Of a stretch of DNA of 64,000 nt, positions 53,774 to 64,000 are shown one piece after another (the first letter of the stretch is position 1; every line of letters begins with the position of its first letter). Where the stretch lies: NCBI RefSeq assembly GCF_963576675.1, contig NC_088914.1, forward strand, positions 20,315,001 through 20,379,000. Direction: 5' to 3'. The notes under the pieces are model-generated. The model was not told where the DNA came from. It saw only the letters and a list, made by a program, of their open reading frames with translations, and ran no database searches. This stretch comes from Euphorbia lathyris. Lineage: Eukaryota; Streptophyta; Magnoliopsida; Malpighiales; Euphorbiaceae. Made by a program: the position numbers and the translations under genes.

Positions 53774-54919
53774 CTATGGTTGTGGTGGAGGCGGATTGTC
53801 ACGGATGTTGAAGTGGGTGTAGAAGGCGTTGGTGAAGGCATCAAAGTTAGCCCTATCCTCTAGCCGTTGAGCCTCGAGGGTATCGAAGCGGGAGTCGAAA
53901 TGAGCCCGATCCCGACGTTGGTTATCCTCCAAAATATCCAACCGAGCATAAAGAGAGCTAAAATCATGGAGGGGTGTAGGACTAAAATTGAGGCCCATAT
54001 CCGAATCCGAACCTTCCTCCTCGTGAGAGCGAGCCGCCCCCGAGGTTTCACCCGGGCCCGAGGTGGAGCGCTTAAGGGATTTGAAGGCATTTTTCTCCAC
54101 GGGCCGAGGCAAAAGGCTTAGGAGGCGAGCAAGGGTAGCCTCGCCAAGAGCGGAAGTGGCGAAAAGAGTGACTAGATGGCCCAACCCGATCTTGCCCCGC
54201 TTTCGGGTGGAGATGTGGTGGAGTTGGACGGCCACAAGATAGGAGAGGTCATAGGAACGGTTGTTGACACAACAATAGACTGCCAAAAGTTCATCCTTGT
54301 TGACCTTGGTGGATTCCGACTTCCCCGAAAAGTAGATGGAGATGAAGCGGTGGAGAAGTTAGAGGATTGGATCACGAATGAGAGAGGGGCGGAGGTTGGA
54401 GATATCATAATCCTCGGACTCGGTGATGGAGGTCCAAAAATCACGAGCGGAAACATCATCGGGCCAATAGGAGATACCATCTTCCTCTTGTTTGGTGAAG
54501 TGATTGCGGAGCCATTGGGTATCAATGGTGAAATGGTGGTTGTGAAGGCGGAAATTGAAGAGGGCGGCACCGGGGACGTTGTTAGAGGTGAGGGTGGTGT
54601 AGAACTCCAAAACTAAGGAGGGGCAAACGTGGTGTCGTTCAAGAAAGTGATCGTACCAAGAGAGGGCACGGAGGCGCTCCACGAAAGCCCCGCCAAGGCC
54701 GAAACGGTCAAGAGTGTTCCGCTCAATGTATGGGAGTTCCATAAAGTGGGCGGCGGAAAGTGTTTGATAGTGCTCGGCCTCCCCCTCGGTTAGGAGATGA
54801 AAAGGAGCCCGGTGTAGGCGGGTAAGTGGTGGTGTCCCCTCCCGCTCGGGTGATGGTGGTGGTTGTTGATTTTGTGTGGAACGGGAAGAACGGGCCCTAG
54901 TGGACCGTGGGGGACGCAT
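53774..54919 (-). pseudogene. Athila env-like / ORF-1-type protein, one stop
   Basis: On the minus strand, a 381-codon frame from 54919 to 53774 is interrupted only by a TAA at 54359-54361. Features resembling the ATHILA ORF-1 type protein: 'ALSWYDHFLERHHV', 'LEFYTTLTSN', 'FRLHNHHFTIDTQWLRNHF', then after the stop 'VYCCVNNRSYDLSYL' and 'RGKIGLGHLVTLF'. The C-terminal part has a heptad-like stretch (SLYARLDILEDNQRRDRAHF...) suggesting a coiled coil. I see no convincing signal peptide or transmembrane helix, so 'env-like' refers to position and family only. Its cellular role is unknown. Confidence 0.75.
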
Positions 54920-55565
54920 GTCGCGGTATGTTTTCGCCTAACCATGGTGGGAAAGATAGGAGATGAGTGGATGAGGGGTAGAGAGTGTCGGTAGGTTGTG
55001 TGAGTGAGAAAGAGAGGGAGAAGAAGGGTTTAAATAGGGGAAAAGTGGGAAATCCAAGCAAGGCTCGGATTCCCAGAGGGGTACGCGAGGCGTGAAGGGG
55101 CCACGCCCTGCGTATCCCTCCCCCTGAGCTTCTTTTTCGCAAGAATTGGTGCGGTACGCGGGACGTGAAAGAGGGCACGCCTCACGTATCGCACCTCCTG
55201 CCCCTTTTTGGTGGAAAAACGGGCTAGGACGCGGGGCGTATATGGAGATACGCCCCACGTAAGAGGGGGAGGTGGAAGGATTTTTCCGGTTTTTGATCAG
55301 TTTTTTGATTTTTAATTTTAAGTTTTATGAGTTTTTAATGAGTTTTTATGATTTTTATGTTTAATTATTAACTGTTTAATATTTTTATTTATTATTTAAA
55401 TTGTAATTAAGGAGGTAGTTAAAATTTATTGTGGAGGGAGTTTGAATTTGAAAAGGTGGAAGTTGATTGGATGGAAAGGGAGGTGGAGTGTGGAAGTGGA
55501 AAAAGTGTATGGGGAAGATGAGTGATGGGAAAGGGAGTTGCCATGGGGAGTTGTAATTCACAACT
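54920..55565 (-). other. Region upstream of the Athila env-like ORF, with GC-rich hairpins
   Basis: Inverted pairs at about 55081-55115 (tacgcgaggcgtg / cacgccctgcgta), 55153-55190 (tacgcgggacgtg / cacgcctcacgta) and 55228-55261 (acgcggggcgtat / atacgccccacgt). The remainder to 55565 is AT-rich with no gene. The target repeat of copia-B, caact, is at 55561-55565. Confidence 0.75.
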
Positions 55566-57428
55566 TGTAGGAAATTAAGGCTAAGGTATAGCAGCGGAAA
55601 TATAAAAATTTTAGCCTACTTCCTTTTAACCATAGGATCCGTTAATCGTTATTTCATATAAAGAGGGATAAGAAGGAATACCTTTCGATGAACAATCTAC
55701 CGTTGTTAAAGAAGCGCCCACAATTCTTCTCCGAGATTCCAACCACAAAGTTTAATACGGTGAGGCTAAGATGAAATCAACCCTTATGAGATGCAACCAA
55801 AATAGATTGCCTCTAACAAACCAACACAAGATCAAAGAGAAAGAGGGATGAATAAGATTAATCAATCGATGGAATGCCGTATGAATTCTAGTTCACGAAA
55901 TTGGGAATAGAATTCTTTTCTCTCACTAATATAGCAATTTCGAAAATCACCAAAGGGGAGGGATATAGGCTTGGTCGAAATTCACTATAGGGGGGTATAT
56001 ATATTAGCTTGTATCTAAACCCTAGTTAGATAGGAATAGGTTACTTAATAGGAATTCCATTCGGAATAGGATTCCTAATTATTATCTTATAATATATCAA
56101 ATACATTTAGAATAATAATAAATAACCTAATTGGATAATAATAGGAGTATATTAATTTAATTAAAACTCCTAATTAAATTATCTCTTAATTAATTTAATT
56201 CACAATCCTAATCTAATTAGGATTAATGGAATAAAATTAATTCCTTCCTAACATATATAAATTTCGGCCCCCTCCTAGTATTTGGGCCTTACTGGGCTTA
56301 ATTGGGCTTCCATCTATTAATCATATCCATCTCTCTTTTGGTTTCAAGTCTTATGTGTGATCCATTAGGTCCTTACTACTTCTGGCCGTATGCAACCTAT
56401 TAAATTAATTTCTTCAAGAATTATATTTAATCCCTTGCATAATGGAATGATGTACAGAGTATGTTATTGGCAAGTCCGTAATCATTCCCCCAGAGTCCGT
56501 TAAGAAGACAGGTTGATTCTGTCGTTAACCCTTCCGTATTAGTTATGGTATAATACGATCCTTTATCAACTACATCCTTGAACTGAATCTTATGACTATG
56601 GGTAATGTCAAGTCACATATAGCGAGACGTTCGTTTTACTTGTTATTGGCCGAGTCAACTCAAAAAGATAGGTTAAGTGAAATCTGTATTTCTACTCTTA
56701 AGCTATCACCTTGCAAGGGTTTAGAGTCAAGTCTTCCACAAGCGATCCTTGGATGTATCTCCCATTAATCGGGAGTGATAAATGCTCAATCCAATGTATA
56801 ACTACCCTGAAATTACTTCCTGTGACACCCAACCTTTGCAGTTCACACCCCAGAGTCATCTATGTTAAGGATCGTGGGACCACAGGATCAAAGTCTCACA
56901 TTCAGTAATTCAGGATGACCAATTAACATTCCTTTGAGTCTGAGGATTAGTTATACCTATTAATACCAATGAGATGAACAGTTGACAAGGATGAATCTAC
57001 CCATCCTGTTATCTCAAGTCGGATCCCCAATCCTAATGAACAACGTTTCACCGGATCTATGTAACTGTCCAGATATCTATATATATAAAGCTTGTGAGAT
57101 CAGCTTTCTGTCGGACAGAAGACATTGTTACATACAAGTCTCAACAGTGATATATCAATCCTAAACATATCACTCGACTTGGGGTGGTTTTAAGTTTATT
57201 AGTTTATTATAAAGTTTTGTCTCACTTCATGCTTGTATGAACACTTTATAATCACTTTAAACAAACTTACGGATTTCCTTTTATTAGACTTTATTTAGTG
57301 CTTAAAAGGGATTGCCTTTATATAGTTATAAAACATATATCTCATTAAAACAAATGATATAAAGAACAATTCATTTACAATAAGTTTGTATCCTGCAACA
57401 ATTGACTATAGGACACAAAACCCCAACA
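55566..57428 (-). repeat. 3' LTR of copia-B
   Basis: 1863 bp. On the minus strand it begins TGTTGGGGTTTTGTG after the PPT and ends ..TTTCCTACA. It pairs with 63127-64000. Confidence 0.95.
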
Positions 57429-57442
57429 TACTCCCACTTGGA

Positions 57443-58912
57443 CTAAAGCCAATTGTTTCTAAAACTTATCCCAGTAGAAGTTACATGATGATCATGTACT
57501 TTTTGGCTTAAAGGCTTTGTCAACGGATCTGCAACGTTGTCCTCTGTAGGTACTCTTTCTATTCTCACATCTCCTCTAGCCACAATCTCTCTTATGATGT
57601 GGTATCGCTTTAGGTAGTGCTTGGATGCATTATGAGACCGTGGCTCCTTTGCTTGCGCAATGGCTCCATTGTTATCACAGTACAGAGTAATGGGATTGAC
57701 AATGTCAGGCACCACACCTAGTTCTGTAATGAACTTTCTAATCCAAACTGCTTCCTTTGTTGCTTCCGCAGCAGCGATGTACTCTGACTTGGTCGTAGAG
57801 AAAGCTACGCTTCCCTGCTTGGAACTTTTCCAACTGACCGCGCCCCCATTTAGGATAAACAGGTATCCTGATTGGGATTTAAAATCATTCTCATCTGTGA
57901 GATGACTAGCGTCTGAAAATCCTTGTATTTTCAGATCTCCTTCTCCGTACACTAGAAACATATCTTTAGTTCTTCTCAAGTACTTAAGAATGTTTTTGAC
58001 GACAATCCAATGCTCGTCTCCCGGATTCCCTTGGTAACGACTCGTTACAGATAACGCGAACGCTACGTCGGGTCTAGTGCATAGCATAGCATACATAATC
58101 GAACTGATCGCGCTGGCATACGGGACTACAGCCATGCGTCGTTTTTCATCATCAGTTTTAGGACATTGATGATTGTTTAACTTTACTCCATGTACCATGG
58201 GTAAGTTACCTCGTTTCGATTCAAGCATGCTAAACCGATTTAGCACCTTTTCAATGTATGTAGCCTGTGAAAGACCAAGCAGTCTACGCGATCTATCTCT
58301 ATAGATCTTTATACCAAGTATATAGGCTACTTCACCAAGGTCTTTCATTGCGAAGTTACCGGATAACCATATTTTCACTGACTGTAATAGAGCAATGTCA
58401 TTTCCCATTAACAGTATATCGTCCACATATAGTATGAGAAATGCTATAGAGCTCCCACTTGCTTTCTTGTAAATGCAAGCTTCTTCGCAATTTTGTTCGA
58501 AACCAAATTGTTTTATGGTTTCGTCAAAACGTTTGTTCCAGCTTCTAGATGCTTGCTTGAGTCCATAAATGGATCTCTGAAGTTTGCAAACTTTATTTGC
58601 ATCCTTTGATATGAAACCTTCAGGTTGCATCATGTATACATCCTCAAGCAGGTTTCCGTTTAGGAAAGTTGTTTTCACATCCATTTGCCAAATCTCATAA
58701 TCAAAATGAGCGGCAATTGCAAGCATGATTCTGATTGATTTGGACATAGCAACGGGAGAGAAGGTTTCGTCATAATCAACACCTTGTTTTTGACGATATC
58801 CTTTCGCTACCAACCTAGCCTTGTAGGTGCTAACCTTTCCATCCATGTCAGTCTTCTTTTTGAAGATCCATCTGCACCCAATGGGTTTTATCCTTTCGGG
58901 TGGATCAACCAA
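57443..58912 (-). pseudogene. copia-B reverse transcriptase and RNase H
   Basis: A 489-codon frame without internal stop, separated from integrase only by a TAA at 58922-58924. RT motifs: 'GCRWIFKKKTDMDG', 'ARLVAKGYRQKQGVDYDET', 'MDVKTTFLNGNLLEDVYM' (first Asp), 'SIYGLKQASRSWNKRFDE', 'LILYVDDILLMG' (YVDD). RNase H: 'FSDASHLTDENDFKSQSGY' (Asp), 'STTKSEYIAAAEATKE' (Glu), 'LYCDNNGAIAQAKEP' (Asp). The end follows the usual short tail before the PPT. All catalytic residues are present, so only the upstream stops break it. Confidence 0.93.
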
Positions 58913-58921
58913 AGTCCAAAC

Positions 58922-60394
58922 TTAGTTAGTATACATGGAATCTATTTCAGAATCCATGGCCTCAAGCCATGCTTTAGAATCTGGACTAGTAAGAGCCTCT
59001 TCGTAGTTTTCGGGTTCATCGTCTAACACGGGAATCTCGTCATCATCTCCCACTAGAAAACCATATCTAACTGGGAGTTCACGAACTCTTCGTGATCTAC
59101 GAATAGGTGCCACTGGAGTCTCATCTAATGGGACTTCTTCGGGTACCTCGACCGCCTCTGTTGTTTCAGTCGGTGTTTCTTCCTCTTGAACTTCGTCGAG
59201 TTCAATCACGCTTCCCTTTTGTGTTTCTTCGAGAAACTCTTTCTCTAAGAAGGTTGCGTGTTTGGATACGATTACTTTCTGATCATTTGGATGATAGAAG
59301 TAATATCCCATAGTTTCCTTAGGGTATCCAATGAAGAAACATTTATCAGATTCAGAATCTAATTTGTCGGACGCAACGCGTTTGACATATGCTGAACAAC
59401 CCCATACTCTCATGAAAGAGAACACGGGTTTCCTACCAACGAACAATTCATATGGCGTGGAACTAGCGAATTTAGTTGGTACTCGGTTCAGGGTGAAGAG
59501 GGCAGTTTCTAAGGCATAGCCCCACAACGTCTTTGGAAGTAAGGCCATGCTCATCATGGATCGTACCATATCTAATAGGGTACGGTTTCTCCTCTCGGAT
59601 CCACCATTGTGTTGTGGTGTATAGGGAGGTGTCCATTGTGAGCATATCCCACATTCAGTTAGATAATTCAGAAAATCATCAGAAAGATATTCGTCACCTC
59701 GATCAGATCGAAGTGTTTTTATTTTCTTTCCTAATTGATTTTCCACTTCATTCTTGAAGCATTTGAACTTGTCAAAAGCTTCTGATTTGTGCCTCATCAA
59801 GTAGATATAACCATAGCGAGTATGATCATCTATGAAGCTAATGAAGTATCTAAATCCTCCTCTTGCTTGGACTGACATAGGACCACATACATCTGAATGA
59901 ATGAGTCCTAGAGTGTCTGATACACGCTCACCTTTATTGCTAAAGGGTGTCTTCGTCATTTTACCTTTTAAACATGATTCGCATGTTTCCAATGATTCAG
60001 AATCGATTGGATCTATAAGCCCATCTGAATGTAGCTTTAGCATGCGTCTCTTGTTTATATGGCCTAAACGATAATGCCACAAGTAAGTTGAATTATCTAG
60101 CTTATGTCTTTTGGTATCAATTGCAAAAACAGGAGTTTTATCATCTAACACATAAATCCCATTTTGTGATATTCCTGAAAAATAAAAGATCGAATCTTTA
60201 TAAAAATTGCAACTATTGTTCTTTATTGAAATATGAAAACCGTCGTCAACGAGACGGCTAATAGAAATAATGTTACGAGACATCTTAGGAACGTATAAAC
60301 AATTCCTTAATTCTATTACAAGCCCAGAGGGCAAAAGTAAAACATAATCTCCAATTGCGAGGGCGGCAACTCTTGCTCCATTTCTCACTCGCAA
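58922..60394 (-). pseudogene. copia-B integrase (and end of protease)
   Basis: A 490-codon frame. Its N-terminal part completes protease (the active site LDTGCGSH lies just upstream, between two TAG stops at about 60482-60484 and 60416-60418, in the same frame). Integrase zinc site: 'LWHYRLGHINKRRM' with 'CESCLKGK' (HHCC). Catalytic triad: D in 'LIHSDVCGPM', D in 'LRSDRGDEYL', E in 'NGGSERRNRTLLDM'. The linker to RT contains 'APIRRSRRVRELPVRYGF', typical of copia. It would insert the element's DNA in the nucleus. Confidence 0.92.
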
Positions 60395-60481
60395 GTTTAT
60401 GCTTCCTTTCTATAGTTTCTTAGTCTGTTTTAGCTCCTGCATATTTGTACAAATATGAGATCCACATCCGGTATCAAGTAC

Positions 60482-61360
60482 CTAAGATTCAAACAATGAA
60501 ACCGTATTTATTTCAATATAGAACATACCAGATGCTGAAGCACCGTTATTTTCCTTATCGTGGAAGGTTAGGTACTCCATGCAGTTTCTCTTCCAATGCC
60601 CTAAGTCACCACAATAGTAGCACTTTCCTTTAGGCTTCTTTGGTTTCTTTCCCTTTGTTTCGGTGAGCACAGCCCCCATGCATTTATCAGGATGGTTTGG
60701 ATCGGGAGCGATCCCTTTCCTTTTTCTCGATCCTTCAATAGTAAGGGCCAACATTTCCTCGTTTTCTTTTATAATGGGCTCGACTGACTCGAGCATATGT
60801 GCAAGCTCTACAAGAGAGGTTTGCAAGCCACTCATCTGATAGTTCATGATGAACTGTGAGTAGCTCTCAGGGAGGGACTGTAGAAGTAAGTTTTCACTTA
60901 GTTCATGGTCCATCGCATCTCCAATACTAGAAAACTTGGTTATGAGGCTGATCATCTTGGCACAATGTACCATCACAGATGTGCCCTCCTGCATCTTGCT
61001 TTTATATAACTCTTTGGTTATTTTGAAGCGCTCGCACGGAGTTTCTATCACAAATAGCTCTTTAAGGTGCTTGACCATGGAAGAGGCATCCATATCTGAA
61101 TGTAGTTGCCTTTTAACTTCCGGTGACAATGATGCAAGTATGATGTCCCCCACTTGATCATCATCAGCTTTATGCTTCAAGTAAGCATAAACCTCTTGGT
61201 AGGGAGCATCATCTATTGGGTAAGGGGGTATCGGTGTATCAAGTACATACCCTTTCCTTTCGAACTTCAAAACAATTTTGAGGTTACGAAACCAGTCGGT
61301 GAAGTTTGAACCATTCAATTTGTTATCGGTAAGGATGTAACGTAGATCGGTGTTAGTCAT
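60482..61360 (-). CDS. copia-B gag
   Basis: An uninterrupted 292-codon frame from the first Met after the leader. It begins 'LTDNKLNGSNFTDWFRNL' (gag-polypeptide of copia), has the middle motif 'LSENLLLQSLPESYSQFIM', and a CCHC zinc knuckle 'CYYCGDLGHWKRNC' near residue 250 for RNA binding. It ends with a TAG at 60482-60484 in frame with protease, so a functional Gag could still be made although the pol part is cut off. In autonomous copia elements gag and pol are one frame, so this TAG is likely a mutation. Confidence 0.88.
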   Translation of the reverse strand: MTNTDLRYILTDNKLNGSNFTDWFRNLKIVLKFERKGYVLDTPIPPYPIDDAPYQEVYAYLKHKADDDQVGDIILASLSPEVKRQLHSDMDASSMVKHLKELFVIETPCERFKITKELYKSKMQEGTSVMVHCAKMISLITKFSSIGDAMDHELSENLLLQSLPESYSQFIMNYQMSGLQTSLVELAHMLESVEPIIKENEEMLALTIEGSRKRKGIAPDPNHPDKCMGAVLTETKGKKPKKPKGKCYYCGDLGHWKRNCMEYLTFHDKENNGASASGMFYIEINTVSLFES

Positions 61361-62600
61361 GATTTTAAGAGTGTGTGTTTAAACAAAACCTGAGAGTGAG
61401 AAAGAGTAAACGTATGTCATTCATTTGCTTTAAAGTTTAACAATCTAAAATTATAGGCCTTTTAATTTATTTCAGATTGCTCCCACTATTTTGCCAAATT
61501 AATAACCCTCCATATTAATTCGAAGAATTTCACAAATCCTTTAGTGAGCTAGGATCCTATTAACTCCTGAGATTTCGCCTTGAGTTTACTCAACAAGCTA
61601 GTCTCATTCATTAGGTAGATTCATACAATCAATCACATCTTTAATGTGATTCCTAGGTTATTGGGTTACTAACCACATTAGTAACTAATATGCTATTCAT
61701 ATTAATCCCAACCGTTTTGCCCATTAGTTTACGAAAAATGATTTTCGATAATTCAGGTGTTACCATAAGACCCCGAGCTTGAGTTTACTCAACAACCCAA
61801 AGGCCCCCAGTACTGCCGGCTGAATTATAATATTAGGGAGGGGCAACCGATTTTAATAACTTACTTATTTACTTAACTTTTTAATGAGGGATTTTATTTA
61901 AGTCTCATAATCTAACTTAGTCTTGATTTGCTTTAGCATACATCAGACATACATACATTCACATACATTGGCGTTATGGACATATCATCTAAATTATTCC
62001 GTCGAGCCAGAGACGGAATAAAAGGCCAAACCTAAGGAAATACTAACTATTACATATTTCTCTTTAGGTCCTCCGTCTTCTCCTTGGCGCCTTGAAATTA
62101 CATATTAATTTCTATACTACTATAAAAAAACTTCAACTGAATTGAAGGGAATTAGATGAGAGGAGAAATTACAATAGATAGTAGAAAGGCAGGACGCGCA
62201 GGCCCTATTTCAAAAATACCAAAAGACTAAAAGAGGGTCCAAATATGTCCATAACTCCAAACATGCATAGACTCAATTAAATAAATTTAATTGGTTGATT
62301 ACATAACCGGCTTATGTAATATTTAGGTTAATCACATTAACTCGTCAAATTAACTTTCATCCAATTTTACTTCTAATCGTTTTGTATCTTTATATTAATC
62401 CTTAGATTAATATAACCATATAAAACGTTGATTATGCTCGTCCCATTTATTTTGATTTTAATTCATTTAACACTTTGATTTACATATTGGTAAAAACAAA
62501 CATTTAAACGAATTATTCATTCGATAATCAAAACAGAAAACTATTAATTTCTGAAACATATATTTACATTTAACATAAAACGATTTTAAACATATTTAAA
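61361..62600 (-). other. Leader of copia-B, AT-rich part
   Basis: AT-rich non-coding sequence between gag and the GC-rich island. No gene is seen. Confidence 0.6.
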
Positions 62601-62604
62601 AACA

Positions 62605-62762
62605 AGTGGGTATCGGGCCGGGCCCGAGGGCGGGCTGCTGCCGATTGGCAGCAGCCCCTTTGGCCACGCGGGGCGCTGCCACAGCGGCGCCCTGCGTCGC
62701 ACGCGGCCGCTGCCGCGTGACAGCGGCCAGTCGCGCCATGAGGCGCGACTCGGCCTGCTGTC
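62605..62762. repeat. GC-rich island with a row of hairpins in the copia-B leader
   Basis: Inverted pairs in order: gggctgctgcc-gatt-ggcagcagccc (11-bp perfect stem, ~62632-62657); gggcgctgccacagcggcgccc with flanking cacgcggggcgc / gcgccctgcgt (~62662-62698); ggccgctg-8 nt-cagcggcc (8 bp, ~62704-62727); agtcgcgcc-atga-ggcgcgact (9-bp perfect stem, ~62729-62750). The surrounding leader is over 65% A/T. Open frames on both strands through this block are artefacts of GC-rich sequence. Confidence 0.9.
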
Positions 62763-63112
62763 ATATTTTTTTTAATATTAAATATATATACATATATCAG
62801 TTCTAAAACAATTTTAAAACGATTTTCAGAAATAGGAAAAACTACAATAGATTTCGGTTTTATCATTTAGAATTAATAAAACTAATTTTATCAATCTAAC
62901 TATAAAACTAATAGATTTTGTTATAATGATTATCAACCGAAATAATTAGGAACATAAGCATAATCAGTTTTAATTAACAATTAATCAAAACTTTATTTAT
63001 CTTTAGAATTAATCAATCAATACTATTTGTCAATTAATCCTAACCATAAATATTTATTCAATCCTATTGAAAACTTCTATATTTTCATATATGAAATAAT
63101 AGATTTAACGAT
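62763..63112 (-). other. Leader of copia-B between the hairpin island and PBS
   Basis: AT-rich, non-coding; no gene is seen. Confidence 0.6.
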
Positions 63113-63125
63113 GGCTCTGATACCA
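63113..63125 (-). other. Primer binding site (tRNA-iMet type) of copia-B
   Basis: The minus strand reads TGGTATCAGAGCC one base inside the 5' LTR; complementary to the initiator tRNA-Met 3' end. Confidence 0.92.
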
Positions 63126-63126
63126 C

Positions 63127-64000
63127 TGAAGGAAATTAAGGCTAAGGTATAGCAGCGGAAATATAAATTTTTTAGCCTACTTCCTTTTAACCATAGGACC
63201 TGTTAATCGTTATTTCATATAAAGAGGGATAAGAAGGAATACCTTTCGATGAACAATCTACCGTTGTTAAAGAAGCGCCCACAATTCTTCTCCGAGATTC
63301 CAACCACAAAGTTTAATACGGTGAGGCTAAGATGAAATCAACCCTTATGAGATGCAACCAAAATAGATTGCCTCTAACAAACCAACAAAAGATCAAAGAG
63401 AAAGAGGGATGAATAAGATTAATCAATCGATGGAATGCCGTGTGAATTCTAGTTCACGAACTTGGGAATAGAATTCTTTTCTCTCACTAATATAGCAATT
63501 TCGAAAATCACCAAAGGGGAGGGATATAGGCTTGGTCGAAATTCACTATAGGGGGGTATATATATTAGCTTGTATCTAAACCCTAGTTAGATAGGAATAG
63601 GTTACTTAATAGGAATTCCATTCGGAATAGGATTCCTAATTATTATCTTATAATATATCAAATACATTTAGGATAATAATAAATAATCTAATTGGATAAT
63701 AATAGGAGTATATTAATCTAATTAAAACTCCTAATTAATTTAATTCACAATCCTAATCTAATTAGGATTAATGGAATAAAATTAATTCCTTCCTAACATA
63801 TATAAATTTCAGCCCCCTCCTAGTATTTGGGCCTTACTGGGCTTAATTGGGCTTCCATCTATTAATCATATCCATCTCTCTTTTGGTTCCAAGTCTTATG
63901 TGTGATCCATTAGGTCCTTACTACTTCTGGCCGTATGCAACCTATTAAATTAATTTCTTCAAGAATTATATTTAATCCCTTGCATAATGGAATGATGTAC
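63127..64000 (-). repeat. 5' LTR of copia-B, partial
   Basis: Begins at 63127 and runs off the window. It aligns with 55566-56455 of the 3' LTR with about a dozen substitutions and one ~13-15 bp deletion near 63735. Confidence 0.95.

Larger units (their letters stand above)
51150..55565 (-). mobile_element. Athila-like Ty3/Gypsy element, 3' portion
   Basis: On the minus strand this is an env-like ORF (54919-53774), a long 3' non-coding region, the PPT (complement of aaacctcctcgga, about 51877-51889) and the 3' LTR. The inverted word TTTTACTTG-tcct-CAAGTAAAA just before the PPT (51897-51918) is a sequence commonly present at this position in Athila elements. Its gag-pol and 5' LTR must lie beyond copia-B, outside the window. 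The element was inserted in the SIRE-like element and then hit by Ogre/Tat and copia-B. Confidence 0.75.
55566..64000 (-). mobile_element. Ty1/copia element 'copia-B', extends beyond the window
   Basis: The left LTR (55566-57428) is the 3' LTR, and the right LTR begins at 63127 and continues past the window end. Between them on the minus strand are PBS, ~1.75-kb leader, gag, protease, integrase, RT and RNase H, and a PPT (complement of tactcccacttgg, 57429-57441). The gag-pol is a single frame (61360-57443) with three stops and no frameshift. The visible 874 bp of the right LTR matches the left with only about a dozen differences, so the insertion is young, probably the latest in the stack together with the Ogre element. 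Confidence 0.92.

Noticed and set aside
54176..54616. 146-codon plus-strand frame
   Set aside because: It is antisense to the Athila env-like ORF, which has family similarity; a shadow frame.
62570..62866. GC-rich 98- and 66-codon frames
   Set aside because: They run through the hairpin island of the copia-B leader; composition artefact, open on both strands.

Overview
The window is nuclear DNA of a flowering plant, probably a eudicot. The evidence is AT-rich intergenic sequence, GT-AG introns, a DUF936-family gene restricted to plants, plant-type LINE, MULE, PIF/Harbinger and LTR elements, and tRNA-iMet-type primer sites. The species cannot be named from sequence alone. No CRISPR arrays, rRNA or tRNA genes or bacterial features were seen. 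Only one apparently intact host gene is visible; nearly everything else is transposable-element sequence.

Positions 1-25,500 are a gene-poor but mixed region. In order it holds a diverged tandem duplication (555-1500), a Ty3/Gypsy gag-protease remnant (1890-3800), a long-TIR MULE-like element (4124-4842), a LINE RNase H tail (4978-5210) and a 5'-truncated LINE with decayed reverse transcriptase (5635-8967). Next come a non-autonomous Gypsy element with two LTRs on the minus strand (9872-13314) and a Pack-MULE carrying two exons of a glutamine-dependent NAD+ synthetase gene between ~300-bp TIRs and a perfect 9-bp target duplication (14277-15764). The four-exon DUF936 gene follows (17339-20397, plus strand). 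Beyond it lie a 38-bp perfect palindrome, LTR-like sequence containing a PIF/Harbinger-type MITE with TTCAG arrays (22680-23642), and a third long-TIR MULE-like element (24198-25445).

Positions 25,505-64,000 are one uninterrupted stack of nested LTR retrotransposons, all on the minus strand. A Ty1/copia element (copia-A, 25505 onward) is interrupted in its integrase by a SIRE-like copia 3' LTR and 3' end (28434-30520). That is cut by the 3' LTR of an Athila-like Gypsy (30521-31630 and 51150-51876). The Athila LTR is itself split by a complete 19.5-kb Ogre/Tat-lineage Gypsy element (31631-51149, perfect 5-bp TSD acgcc). The Athila 3' region with its env-like ORF continues to 55565, where another copia (copia-B, 55566 to beyond the window) is inserted.

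The Ogre/Tat element is the richest object here. Its gag-pol reads in one frame from 46399 to 39014, broken only by five stop codons. Its Gag has four capsid-like modules, and it also has a protease, a G-patch-like segment, RT, a degenerate plus a second RNase H, and integrase. Between pol and the 3' LTR it carries an antisense six-exon plant mobile domain (PMD) pseudogene with its own TATA box, whose first intron contains an array of G-box plus W-box-like repeats. Four unrelated LTR elements in the stack each carry their own family-specific set of short inverted-repeat words in non-coding parts (CTGAGT/ACTCAG, TACGCCCCGCGTA, TTGGGCGAACGCCCAA, and a row of GC-rich hairpins). This recurring architecture is the most interesting unexplained signal in the window.
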